A DNA stretch of 64,000 nt, taken from positions 186,001 to 250,000 of the forward strand of contig JAPDIZ010000002.1 of assembly GCA_029259355.1 (NCBI GenBank). Direction: 5' to 3'. Source of the stretch: Candidatus Bathyarchaeota archaeon (GTDB taxonomy: Archaea > Thermoproteota > Bathyarchaeia > JAPDIZ01). Below are positions 51,268 through 60,247 of the stretch, piece by piece. Position numbers and translations under genes: made by a program. Position 1 is the stretch's first letter. The number at the start of each line of letters is the position of its first letter. Below the pieces are notes generated by a model. That model ran no database searches. It saw only the letters and a list, made by a program, of their open reading frames with translations, and had not been told where the DNA came from.

Positions 51268-52545
51268 GTGTTCCAGTCTCGTAACCGAGGCAACAACGCC
51301 TTCTTGTATGAGCGAGAGGTAGAGGTTGAGGGGCATCTCATCGATTCCATGATTCTCTCAAGGATTTTTGACCGCATAATGGATCTTGGCGGAGAGTTTG
51401 AGGTTCTCGAGTTTCGGATAGGCAAGCGAAAGCACGAGTACAGCTACGCAAGGCTTTTAGTGCGCGGAAAGTCTCCCGAGCACCTCGACCAAATCGTGAG
51501 CGAGCTCTACAGGCTTGGCGCGTGGTCTCCCACTCCGAAGGAGGTTAAGCTCGAGCCAGCGCCAGACGACCGAGTGCTTCCTGACGACTTTTACTCAACA
51601 ACTAACCACCCCACTTACATCTACTACAGGGGTAGGTGGATTGAAGTCGAGAACTTGGCAATGGACAAAGTCATCGTGGTTGACCCAGTCACCGAGAGAG
51701 CGTTCTGCAAGCGAATACTCGATGTAAAGAAGGGCGAGCTAATAGTGGTTGGGGAAGAGGGTCTTAGGATTAGGCCTCCAGAGAGACCTAGGGAAGGCGT
51801 GGGCATCTTCGAGTTCATGTCGAGCAAGGCTTCTTCGGAGAAGCCCTCGGTCTCCATAGTCAAGCACATTGCGAGGGATATGCACGAGATCAAGCGCAGG
51901 AGGGGTAGGATCGTCGTGGTAGCTGGACCAGCTGTGGTGCACACTGGAGCAGCTCCTGCCCTCGCCAAGATGATCAAGCTCGGATACGTAGATGTGCTGC
52001 TTTCGGGAAACGCCCTCGCTGTCCACGACGTGGAGTATGCGCTGTTTGGAACATCCCTTGGCGTCTACGTCGATACTGGCGTAGCTATGCTGAGAGGGCA
52101 CAGAAACCACCTAGCCGCAATCAATGAGATCATGAAAGCTGGTGGCCTGAGAAAAGCTGTGGAGAAGGGGGTACTCAAGTCCGGGATAATGTATGAGTGC
52201 ATAATCAACAACGTCCCATACGTACTTGCGGGGTCGATAAGAGACGACGGCCCATTACCTGACGTGGTAACCGACGTTATGGAGGCTCAGAAGCTTTATG
52301 CAGAGTATCTGCGAGACTCGGACATGGTCTTGATGCTTGCCACCATGCTTCACTCGATTGCAGCGGGGAATCTACTGCCCTCAACCACCAAGGTAGTTTG
52401 CGTGGACATCAACCCAGCAGTAGCCATCAAGCTGCTCGACAGAGGATCTGCCCAAGCAATCGGCGTGGTGTCAGATGTGGGGACTTTTCTGCCGCTTCTC
52501 GTTGAAGAGCTTGAGAGAATAAGGCTATCTGAAACCCCGTCTTAG
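51268..52545 (+). CDS. Archaeal ornithine cyclodeaminase (TIGR00300 family)
   Basis: About 425 aa of the LOR/SDH-region family, whose archaeal members convert ornithine to proline and ammonia. N-terminal EREVEVEGHLIDSMILSRIFDRIMDLGGEFEVLEF, central FMSSKASSEKPSV, and a nucleotide-binding C-terminal domain with VVVAGPAVVHTGAAPALAKMIKLGYVDVLLSGNALAVHD and ATMLHSIAAGNLLPS. The GTG at 51268 is used; a TTG at 51304 would remove twelve residues. Followed 10 bp later by the nitroreductase gene. Confidence 0.9.
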   Translation: MFQSRNRGNNAFLYEREVEVEGHLIDSMILSRIFDRIMDLGGEFEVLEFRIGKRKHEYSYARLLVRGKSPEHLDQIVSELYRLGAWSPTPKEVKLEPAPDDRVLPDDFYSTTNHPTYIYYRGRWIEVENLAMDKVIVVDPVTERAFCKRILDVKKGELIVVGEEGLRIRPPERPREGVGIFEFMSSKASSEKPSVSIVKHIARDMHEIKRRRGRIVVVAGPAVVHTGAAPALAKMIKLGYVDVLLSGNALAVHDVEYALFGTSLGVYVDTGVAMLRGHRNHLAAINEIMKAGGLRKAVEKGVLKSGIMYECIINNVPYVLAGSIRDDGPLPDVVTDVMEAQKLYAEYLRDSDMVLMLATMLHSIAAGNLLPSTTKVVCVDINPAVAIKLLDRGSAQAIGVVSDVGTFLPLLVEELERIRLSETPS

Positions 52546-52555
52546 GTGTTGAGCA

Positions 52556-53077
52556 TTGGACGTATTTGAGGCGATTAGGGGAAGGAGGAGCATAAGGAGC
52601 TACAGGCGCGAAGATTTGCCAGAAGAGCTCATGATAAAGCTCATCGACTGCGCTAGGTGGGCTCCCTCGGCGGGGAACCTACAGCCGTGGGAGTTTGTCA
52701 TCGTCAAAGAAGACTCCACCAAGAAAGCGTTGGCTAGAGCCGCTCTTGGGCAGTACTTCATAGCTGAAGCCCCCGTGGTCATCGTGGTCTGTGCAGACCA
52801 GAGGAGATCGGGTTGGGGCTATGGCAAGAGAGGAGTGCAGCTCTACTGCCTACAGGATACAGCAGCAGCTACCCAAAACCTGTTGCTAGCAGCACACGCG
52901 CTAGGGCTAGGCGCTTGCTGGGTCGGAGCCTTCGACGAGGAGGAGGTAGCTACCATTCTCCAGCTCCCCAAAGGGATGAGGCCAGTAGCTATCGTACCAG
53001 TGGGCTACCCAGCTGAGTCTCCCCCACCTCGCCCGAGGAGGAGCGTACACGAGATCACGCACTTCGAGAGCTTCTAG
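52556..53077 (+). CDS. Nitroreductase family flavoprotein
   Basis: FMN-dependent oxidoreductase of 173 aa. FMN-contact segments RRSIRSYRREDLPEE and ARWAPSAGNLQPWEFVIV open the protein; AATQNLLLAAHALGLGACWVG and VPVGYPAESPPPRPRR close it. Substrate unknown. One small-molecule possibility, given the neighbours, is a BluB-like role in lower-ligand supply, but nothing in the sequence supports it specifically. TTG 7 nt after AGGTG. The ligase gene starts directly after its stop. Confidence 0.9.
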   Translation: MDVFEAIRGRRSIRSYRREDLPEELMIKLIDCARWAPSAGNLQPWEFVIVKEDSTKKALARAALGQYFIAEAPVVIVVCADQRRSGWGYGKRGVQLYCLQDTAAATQNLLLAAHALGLGACWVGAFDEEEVATILQLPKGMRPVAIVPVGYPAESPPPRPRRSVHEITHFESF

Positions 53078-54892
53078 GTGACAACGTTAAAATCAGCGTT
53101 TACCCAAAACAGCTTTGGTGAATCAGAGTTGCTCTACTCAACTATTGCTGATGTCTACGAGAAGATAGAGCAGACTACGAAGAGGCTCGAGATGACGAGA
53201 TATCTAGTAGACCTCTTCAAGCAAACGCCTAAGGAGATAGTTGATAAGGTCGTTTACCTCACCATTGGTGAGCTCTATCCCCCCTACGTCGGCATAGAGC
53301 TAGGGATCGCTGAAAAGCTCGCCATCAAAGCAATCGCTAACTCGGCTGGAGTATCTGAGAAGGAGGTCCAGAACGTATTCAGAGAAGTAGGTGATCTGGG
53401 AAAAACTGCTGAGATGCTTCTTGAGAAGAGGAAGCAGGTTACGCTCTTCCACCAGCCCCTTACGGTGGAGCACGTCTACGAGACTCTTGAGAAGATTGCA
53501 CGAGCTACGGGCGAGGGAGCTCAGGACGTAAAGATAAGAAATTTGAGCGGATTGCTCAATAATGCCTCGCCAAAAGAAGCTCGTTACCTAGTTAGGATGG
53601 TCACTGGCCGCCTCAGGCTGGGCATAGCCGACATGACCGTACTCGACGCGTTAGCGATAGCGTTTGGTGGAGGCAAGGAGTTTAGGGAAGAGGTTGAGCG
53701 AGCATACAACCTATCGTCAGACCTAGGGTATGTGGCGAAGGTCATCGCTGAGCAAGGCTTAGAGGGCATTAGGAACTTCAGGGTTACAGTAGGAAGACCT
53801 ATCCGACCTATGCTGGCTGAAAGACTCACATCTCCACAAGAGATCTTGGAGAAGGTTGGCGGCAAAGCTATCGTAGAATTCAAGTACGACGGACTACGCA
53901 TACAGGCACACCTAACCCCAGATCAAGCTTGGCTGTTTTCGCGCAGGCTGGAAAACCTCACCAACCAGTTCCCCGACGTGGTTGAGGGGCTTAGAGAGGC
54001 GCTCAAGTGTAAGGAAGCCATCGTCGAGGGTGAGTGCGTGGCCATAGACCCCAACACGGGGGAGATGCTTCCCTTCCAAATGGTCGCCCACAGAAGAGGG
54101 AGGAAGTACGGCATAGAGGAGATGATTGAGGAAATCCCGGTAACGGTCTTCTTATTCGATGTCCTCTACGTCGATGGACAAGACTTCACCGTTAGGCCAT
54201 TTCTAGAGAGGAGGAAGGCTCTAGAGGAAGTCGTTGAGCCCACCGAGAGGATAAGGCTATCTGAGTACGCCATAGTCGATAACCCAGAGGTTCTCGACGA
54301 CTTCATGCACAAAGCCATCGAAAGCGGCTGCGAAGGAGTTATGGTGAAGTCGATAGGCGGAGACGCCATTTATCAAGCCGGGGCTAGGGGCTGGCTCTGG
54401 ATAAAGTACAAGCGAGACTACAGAAGCGAAATGGCCGACACCGTAGACCTAGTGGCGGTCGGAGCCTTCATGGGCCGTGGAAAGCGGGGCGGAACTTACG
54501 GAGCGCTACTCATGGCTGCTTACGACAAGGAGACAGATGCGTTCAAAACCGTTTGCAAGCTGGGAACAGGCTTCGACGACGAAACGCTTGCAGCGCTCCC
54601 CAAGATTTTCGAGCCCTACAAGATAGACCACAAACACCCCCGAGTCGATTCGAAGATAGAAGCGGATGTGTGGTTCGTACCCGCTAAGGTTTTGGAAGTC
54701 ATAGGCGCTGAACTCACCATAAGCCCATCGCATACTTGCGCGCTCGACGTAATCCGAAAAGGCTCTGGAATAGCCATAAGGTTCCCAAGGTTTACGGGTA
54801 GGTGGAGAGACGATAAGGCTCCTGAAGACGCGACCACTGTTCAGGAGATCGTGGAGATGTATAGAAGCCAGCTTAAGAGAGTCGAGGAGTAA
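53078..54892 (+). CDS. lig: ATP-dependent DNA ligase
   Basis: Archaeal/eukaryotic-type replicative DNA ligase, 604 aa. DNA-binding domain (about 1-235), adenylation domain with nucleophile Lys269 in VEFKYDGLRIQAH, motif III SRRLENLTNQFPDV, motif IV EGVMVKSIGG, motif V WLWIKYKRDY, and the OB-fold with RFTGRWRDDKAPEDATT. All motifs intact. GTG start abuts the nitroreductase stop. The end overlaps the convergent presenilin-like gene by 20 bp. Confidence 0.96.
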   Translation: MTTLKSAFTQNSFGESELLYSTIADVYEKIEQTTKRLEMTRYLVDLFKQTPKEIVDKVVYLTIGELYPPYVGIELGIAEKLAIKAIANSAGVSEKEVQNVFREVGDLGKTAEMLLEKRKQVTLFHQPLTVEHVYETLEKIARATGEGAQDVKIRNLSGLLNNASPKEARYLVRMVTGRLRLGIADMTVLDALAIAFGGGKEFREEVERAYNLSSDLGYVAKVIAEQGLEGIRNFRVTVGRPIRPMLAERLTSPQEILEKVGGKAIVEFKYDGLRIQAHLTPDQAWLFSRRLENLTNQFPDVVEGLREALKCKEAIVEGECVAIDPNTGEMLPFQMVAHRRGRKYGIEEMIEEIPVTVFLFDVLYVDGQDFTVRPFLERRKALEEVVEPTERIRLSEYAIVDNPEVLDDFMHKAIESGCEGVMVKSIGGDAIYQAGARGWLWIKYKRDYRSEMADTVDLVAVGAFMGRGKRGGTYGALLMAAYDKETDAFKTVCKLGTGFDDETLAALPKIFEPYKIDHKHPRVDSKIEADVWFVPAKVLEVIGAELTISPSHTCALDVIRKGSGIAIRFPRFTGRWRDDKAPEDATTVQEIVEMYRSQLKRVEE

Positions 54893-55649
54893 GGATCGCG
54901 GGGAAAAGCCCAAGCAGAAAACCTGCGAACACGATTATGGTTGCTGGGAAGAAGCCAACTTCCATCCAAGTCAGCAGGGGATAGGATACGGCAAAAGCTA
55001 CCGATATCCCGGTAGCAGCTTGCAGCGCACGTCTTCTTCCAAAGCGCTCCATCGCTTGGAGGCATAAGAGAGAAGCTATTAGGAAGTCTCCAAGCCCCAG
55101 CAAAACGTAGCCTTTAGCGGGAAACGTTGGCACCACCAACCCCACGGGGAGCCCAGCGGCAACTGCTTTTTCAGCGTACACCACCATAGACTTGGTTACG
55201 AAGACGTGAAGCACATCCACAGCTATGAGCAAGACGACGAAGAGCATAGTCTCTCTCCACCTAACCATAGAGGAAACTACCATCGAGAGCAGCAACGAGG
55301 TTAGCAAAGCGAGAAAAGCAAGGGCTACAGATGCACGTATGAAGTAGGATGCGAGCACGGAGAGCGGAAGCAGAAGAGCAGCTACTACTCTTGGGTACGC
55401 CATATACGTCAAAACGCCCAGGGATAGGCAAAAAGATCCTATGACCACGTACGGCAACAAGTATGTGGGTATGAGAGCAAGAACCGCGACTGCTAGGGCT
55501 ACGGCTAGAGCTATTCCAACCACTTGCTTTGCGCTGAGGCGCTCAAGCTGCGCAAACCTCTTCACGTTCTGGCTTACGCGGGGGTAGAGGTAAATAGCTG
55601 TAAGTAGGGATAGGAAGAGTACTGTAGGAAGCACTAAGTCAAACTCCAT
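54873..55649 (-). CDS. Presenilin/signal-peptide-peptidase-like aspartyl protease
   Basis: Polytopic membrane protein of 258 aa with about nine helices. It has the A22-type active-site pattern: Asp145 in LLIAVDVLHVF (usual YD, here VD), GLGD at 185-188 with Asp188, and PAIL at 250-253 in place of the PAL motif. Archaeal relatives (DUF1119/PSH) cut transmembrane helices. Loop length and motif order fit well. It is followed by nothing on its strand and preceded by the flippase-like gene 9 bp upstream, so the two may be cotranscribed. Confidence 0.83.
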   Translation of the reverse strand: MEFDLVLPTVLFLSLLTAIYLYPRVSQNVKRFAQLERLSAKQVVGIALAVALAVAVLALIPTYLLPYVVIGSFCLSLGVLTYMAYPRVVAALLLPLSVLASYFIRASVALAFLALLTSLLLSMVVSSMVRWRETMLFVVLLIAVDVLHVFVTKSMVVYAEKAVAAGLPVGLVVPTFPAKGYVLLGLGDFLIASLLCLQAMERFGRRRALQAATGISVAFAVSYPLLTWMEVGFFPATIIVFAGFLLGLFPAILTPRLS

Positions 55650-55658
55650 GTCGCCTCA

Positions 55659-56738
55659 CTACTCACTTCCCGCAGCAGAGTATAGCCTCAGCCTAAACAG
55701 CTCCCTTACGCCCATGCCGAGCCAAGCCAAGCCCATAGCACCAAGCGGAATGATGACCGCAACAACCAAGGCGTTGCTAACTAAGCTAACAGCAAATATC
55801 GTCTCCCACAGCTTAACCCCGAGTATCCCAGAGAAGATGACGGTCCAGAACACTTGATAGGTTCCGACGAAGCCAGGTGCAGCAGGGAAGAGGAAGACCA
55901 ACACCATAAGCATCGTGCCCAGCAGAGATTCGAGAAAAGATATCTTGACACCAAAAGCCGCGAAGAGGAAGATTGTTGAGAAAACCTGCACCAACCAAAT
56001 AGCTATCGATGTCAGCAGGATGAGCGAGGTGGCGCCTACGCCTTGGTAGACGCCCCTCATCCCGTCTATGGCCGACTTGGTTAGGGCGAGCAAACTCCTC
56101 TTCCACCTCTCTTTAAGCGGAAAAATCCTCAAAACAGCATTGACTAGCTTCAGAACCTTCTCCTCGTAGGCTACGCCAGCGAGCAGAAGCGCTAAGCAAG
56201 CAAGCGAAACAAGCGCAGCTGCTCTGAGGATGGATATGGGGCTTGCTAAAGCTGGGAGCCCATAGGAGAGAGCCAGCTCCTCGATGCCTTGGTAGAGCGA
56301 GGGGGGAGCGATGAGGAGAGCGGTAGCGGCTAGCACCACGACGGTTAAAAGGTCGAGCAACCTCTCGACGACGACTGAAGACATACACTCTGCGAAGCCT
56401 ATATCTTCCCGCCCCCCTACTATAAGCGCCTTAAGCACTTCCCCACCTATCCTCGTGGGAATGAGGATATTTGCAAAGTAACAAAGTATGGTAGCCCAGA
56501 AGGTGTTTGAGAGCCTAACTGAGTTCTTGACGGGGTTTAGGAGAAGCCTCCACCTATACGCTCTTATCGCGTAGAAGAGAAGCGATATAAGCGCAACAGC
56601 CAAAACCCATTGAAGCTGCACCCTCGATAGGATCAGAAGCAGCTCCCCCACGTTTACAAGGTAGAACATGATGGTGAGAACTGTTATCCCCAAAGCAGTT
56701 GAAGCGATTAGCTGAACGTTTTCTCTAATCCACTTCAG
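55659..56738 (-). CDS. Flippase-like UPF0104 membrane protein
   Basis: Lysylphosphatidylglycerol-synthase-type transmembrane domain protein (TIGR00374/UPF0104), about 359 aa, eight or so helices. Conserved: FYAIRAYRWRLLLNPV, LPTRIGGEVLKALIVGGREDIGFAECMSSVVVERLLD and FPAAPGFVGTYQVF. Likely a lipid or glycolipid flippase-like transporter. The longest standard start is TTG at 56693, inside the first helix; CTG at 56738 lies exactly 8 nt after GGAGG and adds LKWIRENVQLIASTA, a natural N-terminus. I use the CTG. Confidence 0.87.
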   Translation of the reverse strand: MKWIRENVQLIASTALGITVLTIMFYLVNVGELLLILSRVQLQWVLAVALISLLFYAIRAYRWRLLLNPVKNSVRLSNTFWATILCYFANILIPTRIGGEVLKALIVGGREDIGFAECMSSVVVERLLDLLTVVVLAATALLIAPPSLYQGIEELALSYGLPALASPISILRAAALVSLACLALLLAGVAYEEKVLKLVNAVLRIFPLKERWKRSLLALTKSAIDGMRGVYQGVGATSLILLTSIAIWLVQVFSTIFLFAAFGVKISFLESLLGTMLMVLVFLFPAAPGFVGTYQVFWTVIFSGILGVKLWETIFAVSLVSNALVVAVIIPLGAMGLAWLGMGVRELFRLRLYSAAGSE

Positions 56739-56861
56739 CTCAAAAACCTCCTTTCACCAGCGAATGCGAGCATGTCCTAATATAACTTTTCTACGTAATT
56801 GTTTAAAGCGGAGTAATGGAGATTTCTACCTGATGTGCGGAAACCGTCGGCGTGATGACTC

Positions 56862-57662
56862 TTGGTAGTATCCAAGGTTATAGCAGTAGCATCGGGAAAA
56901 GGTGGCGTTGGTAAAACCACTATTGCGGTCAACCTAGGTGTAGCCTTAGCTCTGCACGGCAAGAAAGCTCGCGTGCTAGACGCTGATATAGCTATGGCAA
57001 ACGTAAGCTTACACGTAGGGCTCGATGACGTGCCCGTAACACTTCACGAGGTCCTAGCTGGGGATGCTGATGTAGGAGATGCGATATACCATGTAATGAA
57101 GAACTTTGAAGTCGTTCCATGCGGTGTAACACTGTCTGGTTTTCAGAAAGCTACCCCCGATAGGCTTAGAGATGTTGTCATAGATCTCATCGAAGGCGTT
57201 GACTACCTCATAATCGACAGCCCACCAGGGCTTAACAGGGATAGCATATTGCCCATAGCCATCGCTGAGGAGGTTTTGCTCGTAGCGAATCCCGATATAG
57301 CCTCGATAATAGACACGGCGAAGACGAAAGCAATCGCTGATCTCATTGGCACAAACGTTTATGGAACGGTGATTAACAAGGCCACTTTTTCAGAAAAGAG
57401 CGTTGCTGTTGCCGAGATAGGTAAGACACTTGAAACAGAGATTGTTGCGGTTATCCCCGAAGACCCAGAGGTTAGAAAGGCGCTAATGGCAAGAAGACCC
57501 GTCCTTCTGTACAACAAAAAGGCTCCCGCCTCCCGCGCGTTCATGTCTTTTGCTGAGAGAATGATTGGCGAAACCCCCGCATACTACGACGAAGACCTCT
57601 TTAGGGAGAAGGAGGAGAGCATTTTATCTAGGTTTATCAAAGCAATTCTCAGGAAGAAGTAG
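56862..57662 (+). CDS. minD: MinD/ParA-family ATPase
   Basis: Deviant-Walker ATPase of 266 aa that dimerises on membranes or partners to position proteins. Walker A SGKGGVGKTT (11-20), switch I DADIAMANVSLHVGLDD, switch II YLIIDSPPGLNRDSI. The C-terminus LSRFIKAILRKK is amphipathic and basic and looks like a MinD membrane-targeting sequence. TTG start. It opens a block with PRC-barrel, roadblock and TackOD1-like genes, so it is more likely a regulator or positioner of that group than a cell-division MinD. Converges on the PRC-barrel gene with a 14-bp overlap. Confidence 0.93.
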   Translation: MVVSKVIAVASGKGGVGKTTIAVNLGVALALHGKKARVLDADIAMANVSLHVGLDDVPVTLHEVLAGDADVGDAIYHVMKNFEVVPCGVTLSGFQKATPDRLRDVVIDLIEGVDYLIIDSPPGLNRDSILPIAIAEEVLLVANPDIASIIDTAKTKAIADLIGTNVYGTVINKATFSEKSVAVAEIGKTLETEIVAVIPEDPEVRKALMARRPVLLYNKKAPASRAFMSFAERMIGETPAYYDEDLFREKEESILSRFIKAILRKK

Positions 57663-58530
57663 GCTTAACTTCGACTTCCACATTTAGGAGAATAACTTCT
57701 CCTATACACCTTATGGCGCTCCAAGGCACTACATTCTCAAGGAGAACCTCCACTACTTCCTCAGTTTCCCTTTCTGGTATAGGATACCCTTTCTCCTTAG
57801 CCCACTGCAATATCTCGTCGCTAGAAGGCGTTCTCGACTTCGGGATAGACAGATCACGCTTCACGATAGCGTACAGATTCCTCAAACTCTTCTCCTTAGT
57901 TAGCCTCTGTAATAGCTGATCTACATCCAGCTCTTTTTTGGTGATTTTTTCCTCTCTGCACAAAATCAGGCCTAAACCTTCTGCACTGTACGCCAGCTCC
58001 TTTACTCTTCCCACTATTCTAGCTTTAGCGTCTATAACGAGCTTTCCCACAATGTCACTTTCAGAAGTGATGCCCTTTAAGCCTGAGCTAGACTCTACCT
58101 CTCTAGCAAGTAGAACACACACACCCATAGGAGAGCTTCCAATATCCTTAATATCGCTCATCAATATGTTTGGAAAAGTCGCCACGACTTCCTTTGAAAC
58201 TTCCTTCATTGGGACCTCTATTCCCTTGTAAAGAGCATACTCAAGGATATCTTTATCAGTTGGAGGCTTGGTGAGCCCAAGTTCTCTAGAAACCTCTTTT
58301 TCAAGCTTTTTCTTAGGGTTTCCCCAGCCGCGGGAGAAGCTCTTGATAAGCATTTTCTTCAGCTCCTCGATATCGGGAGCTTCAACCTTAACCTCCTTAA
58401 CCTTCTTGATCTTTAGCGCAAAAGTGTTGTCTGACACAAGCAAAACATCTTCGACATTGCCAACGATGTTGCCAGCTAAGTCCACAACTAGCGCGCCGAT
58501 GAGCTGTTTTTTGGAGAAGTACACAGTCAA
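57649..58530 (-). CDS. Protein with two PRC-barrel domains
   Basis: About 293 aa. Two PRC-barrel-like segments: SKKQLIGALVVDLAGNIVGNVEDVLLV (about 6-32) and SESDIVGKLVIDAKARIVGRVKELAYS (about 155-181), separated by lysine-rich helices and ended by another helical pair and a short strand set (VVPWSAIRCIGEVILLNVE). PRC-barrels mediate protein interactions and in archaea are tied to cell division (CdpB, SepF-linked) and RNA processing. TTG at 58530 follows AGGTG by 6 nt; GTG at 58539 would add three residues. Convergent with minD. Confidence 0.78.
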   Translation of the reverse strand: MTVYFSKKQLIGALVVDLAGNIVGNVEDVLLVSDNTFALKIKKVKEVKVEAPDIEELKKMLIKSFSRGWGNPKKKLEKEVSRELGLTKPPTDKDILEYALYKGIEVPMKEVSKEVVATFPNILMSDIKDIGSSPMGVCVLLAREVESSSGLKGITSESDIVGKLVIDAKARIVGRVKELAYSAEGLGLILCREEKITKKELDVDQLLQRLTKEKSLRNLYAIVKRDLSIPKSRTPSSDEILQWAKEKGYPIPERETEEVVEVLLENVVPWSAIRCIGEVILLNVEVEVKPTSS

Positions 58531-58587
58531 CCCGTCCACCTAACCTATTTTAGCTTGGTCTTGCCTAAAAAGTGTGGAGGTTTGAGT

Positions 58588-58968
58588 GTGTCGGCAGACG
58601 TTCGCAAAGCCATCAAAGCAGTTGTTGAGTCTGTCTCACCTAGGGCGCTCATAAAGGAACTAGTCATCTTTGATAACCAAGGGCTTCCAGTTCACATTGA
58701 GCAAGGCATAGCTAACGAAGCCATAGTCGCTAAGCTTGAAGAGCTCGTGAGGATGCTAGCAGAACTTTCTTCAGAAACTTTAAACCAATCGATTGACAAG
58801 TTTGACATAAGAGTAGGAAAAGAAATGATAGTCATAAAAAGAATTTCCCAAGAGCTTTGGGGCGCAGCATTTGTTGAAAAAACCTCAACAAAAAAGCTCA
58901 TTTTGAGAGAATCCTTCTCCAAAAGAAACCATACGAAGCCTTGGGTAGTTGAGATGGAAGAAGCTTAG
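58588..58968 (+). CDS. Roadblock/LC7-like protein
   Basis: About 126 aa with the alpha-beta-beta-alpha-beta order of roadblock/MglB proteins: helix RKAIKAVVESV, strands ELVIFDNQGLPVHIEQ, helix AKLEELVRMLAELSSETL, strands DIRVGKEMIVIKRI and LWGAAFVEKTS. Similarity to the neighbouring roadblock protein is at pattern level, so the assignment is inference. GTG at 58588 lies 7 nt after GGAGG; the longer frame to 58555 is unnecessary. Roadblock proteins bind small GTPases or ATPases; MinD next door is a candidate partner. Confidence 0.65.
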   Translation: MSADVRKAIKAVVESVSPRALIKELVIFDNQGLPVHIEQGIANEAIVAKLEELVRMLAELSSETLNQSIDKFDIRVGKEMIVIKRISQELWGAAFVEKTSTKKLILRESFSKRNHTKPWVVEMEEA

Positions 58969-58994
58969 CGGAAATACTTTTATTACGGCGTCAG

Positions 58995-59007
58995 AGTAGT
59001 CACTACT
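58995..59007. promoter_or_regulatory. Perfect palindrome upstream of the roadblock promoter
   Basis: AGTAGT-C-ACTACT, a perfect 13-bp inverted repeat placed just before the TATA element ACTAAATATAAGG (59010-59022). This position is where archaeal activators or repressors bind. Confidence 0.4.
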
Positions 59008-59035
59008 TGACTAAATATAAGGGGGGTTAAATAGA

Positions 59036-59051
59036 GTAAGCGAGCGCTTAC
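59036..59051. promoter_or_regulatory. Perfect inverted repeat at the roadblock transcription start
   Basis: GTAAGCG-AG-CGCTTAC, arms of seven bases, centred about 26 bp after the TATA element, so on the expected transcription start. It could be an operator or a short hairpin in the leader (six-base stem with GAGC loop). Together with the palindrome at 58995 it brackets the TATA box. Confidence 0.45.
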
Positions 59052-59079
59052 GAGCAAGGAGAAACGGGGGACGGAGTAG

Positions 59080-59451
59080 ATGAGTATGGAGGAAAAGCTC
59101 AAGCTCCTTATGGAGAACTTAATGAACGAGGGAAGGGGGACTGTCAAGTCTGCTCTCCTAATAACGAACGATGGACTCCCCATAACTTATTTGAGCTCAA
59201 CAAGTGAGTTCGACGCTGAGCAGCTTGCTGCCCGCATACATTTGCTGGCTATGGACGCAAACGCGCTTTCTTCGGCTCTGGGGGGCCAAGCCGCAAGGAT
59301 AGATGTTAAGAAAGGCGATGGAAGTAATCTCGTAATTGCTGGCTTCTCAAAGGGATACTTAGCCGTTGAGACGTACCCCAACCCCAATATTGGGCTGATT
59401 TACCTCTTGATCTCAAAATACGCAGATGCGTTTGACTCAGCTCTTACCTAG
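59080..59451 (+). CDS. Roadblock/LC7 domain protein
   Basis: A 123-residue roadblock/LC7 (MglB-like) protein: helix EKLKLLMENLMNE, strands VKSALLITNDGLPITYLSS, helix EQLAARIHLLAMDANALSSALGG, strands RIDVKKGDGSNLVIAGFSKGYLAVETYP and the last helix LIYLLISKYADAF. Homologues regulate Ras-like GTPases in polarity and signalling. ATG at 59080, with an in-frame ATG two codons on. It heads a three- or four-gene plus-strand operon with two palindromes at its promoter. Confidence 0.88.
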   Translation: MSMEEKLKLLMENLMNEGRGTVKSALLITNDGLPITYLSSTSEFDAEQLAARIHLLAMDANALSSALGGQAARIDVKKGDGSNLVIAGFSKGYLAVETYPNPNIGLIYLLISKYADAFDSALT

Positions 59452-59473
59452 GGTTTGTTGGGTGAACTCGGTG

Positions 59474-60232
59474 ATGCTAACACCTGCTGGGAGGCTTAAA
59501 AAGCTTGAAGCGGTACATAGAGATTCTCCGTCTAAACTAGCTAGTGTTGTCATAGATCAAGTTTCGTCTTCCAAGCTTACTGGATATCTTCGCGTAGTAG
59601 GCAGGATGAATGGCGAGAGGCTAAGTGCAATTGTTTTGCTCAGAAGAGGTAATCCAGTTGCAACAGAAGTTAGAATTGGCGAAGAGATCTCTAAGGGAAT
59701 GAGGGGACTAGATGTCCTAAGGAGCTTTACCATAACCTCTGGAGTAGTTGAAGTGTACGAGCTAACTGATGAAGAGGTTGAACGAGCGCTTAGACTTAAT
59801 CCCGAAAATCTCATGGAGGCTGCCGAAACGCCTTCGCAAGAGCTTGTCCCCCTTACAGAGCAAGCGGTTGAGGAAATCCCCTCAGTTGAGGGAGAGGTCA
59901 GCGCCAAACCATCTCCGCCTGTGTTAGAGGAGGCGGAAACACGCTCCTCAGTAGAGGTCGCCGAAGCATCTTTTCCATCCGAAACTGCTATAGATTTGCC
60001 CAGTGACCTCCCCCTCGTCGAAGAAGTTGCTCAAACAAGCGAGTGGCCTGAATCTTTAGAAGAGCTTAAGCTAGAGGAGGCTCCTCGTGAAGAAGATAAG
60101 GCCTTGGACCTACCCCCAGAAGAGATAATCGAAGACGAAGAAGCGGCAATAGTAGCTCAGTTGAAGAAGATCACCTTACCCAAAAAAGAGGACGTAAGGA
60201 AAATACTGGAGAGAGAGGGGTTCCAGACGTAG
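59474..60232 (+). CDS. DUF2226-like protein with long acidic linker
   Basis: About 252 aa. The N-terminal domain (about 1-110: LTGYLRVVGRMNGERLSAIVLLRRGNPVATEVRIG, then SFTITSGVVEVYELTDEEVERAL) resembles archaeal DUF2226/DUF4388-type proteins that share operons with roadblock genes. It is followed by a disordered Glu/Pro/Ser-rich stretch of about 110 residues and a C-terminal helix (AQLKKITLPKKEDVRKILERE). The linker suggests a tether between partners. ATG at 59474 has GGTGA 8 nt upstream; the previous gene ends 22 bp before. Confidence 0.7.
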   Translation: MLTPAGRLKKLEAVHRDSPSKLASVVIDQVSSSKLTGYLRVVGRMNGERLSAIVLLRRGNPVATEVRIGEEISKGMRGLDVLRSFTITSGVVEVYELTDEEVERALRLNPENLMEAAETPSQELVPLTEQAVEEIPSVEGEVSAKPSPPVLEEAETRSSVEVAEASFPSETAIDLPSDLPLVEEVAQTSEWPESLEELKLEEAPREEDKALDLPPEEIIEDEEAAIVAQLKKITLPKKEDVRKILEREGFQT

Positions 60233-60247
60233 GCGGTGGTTAAATAG

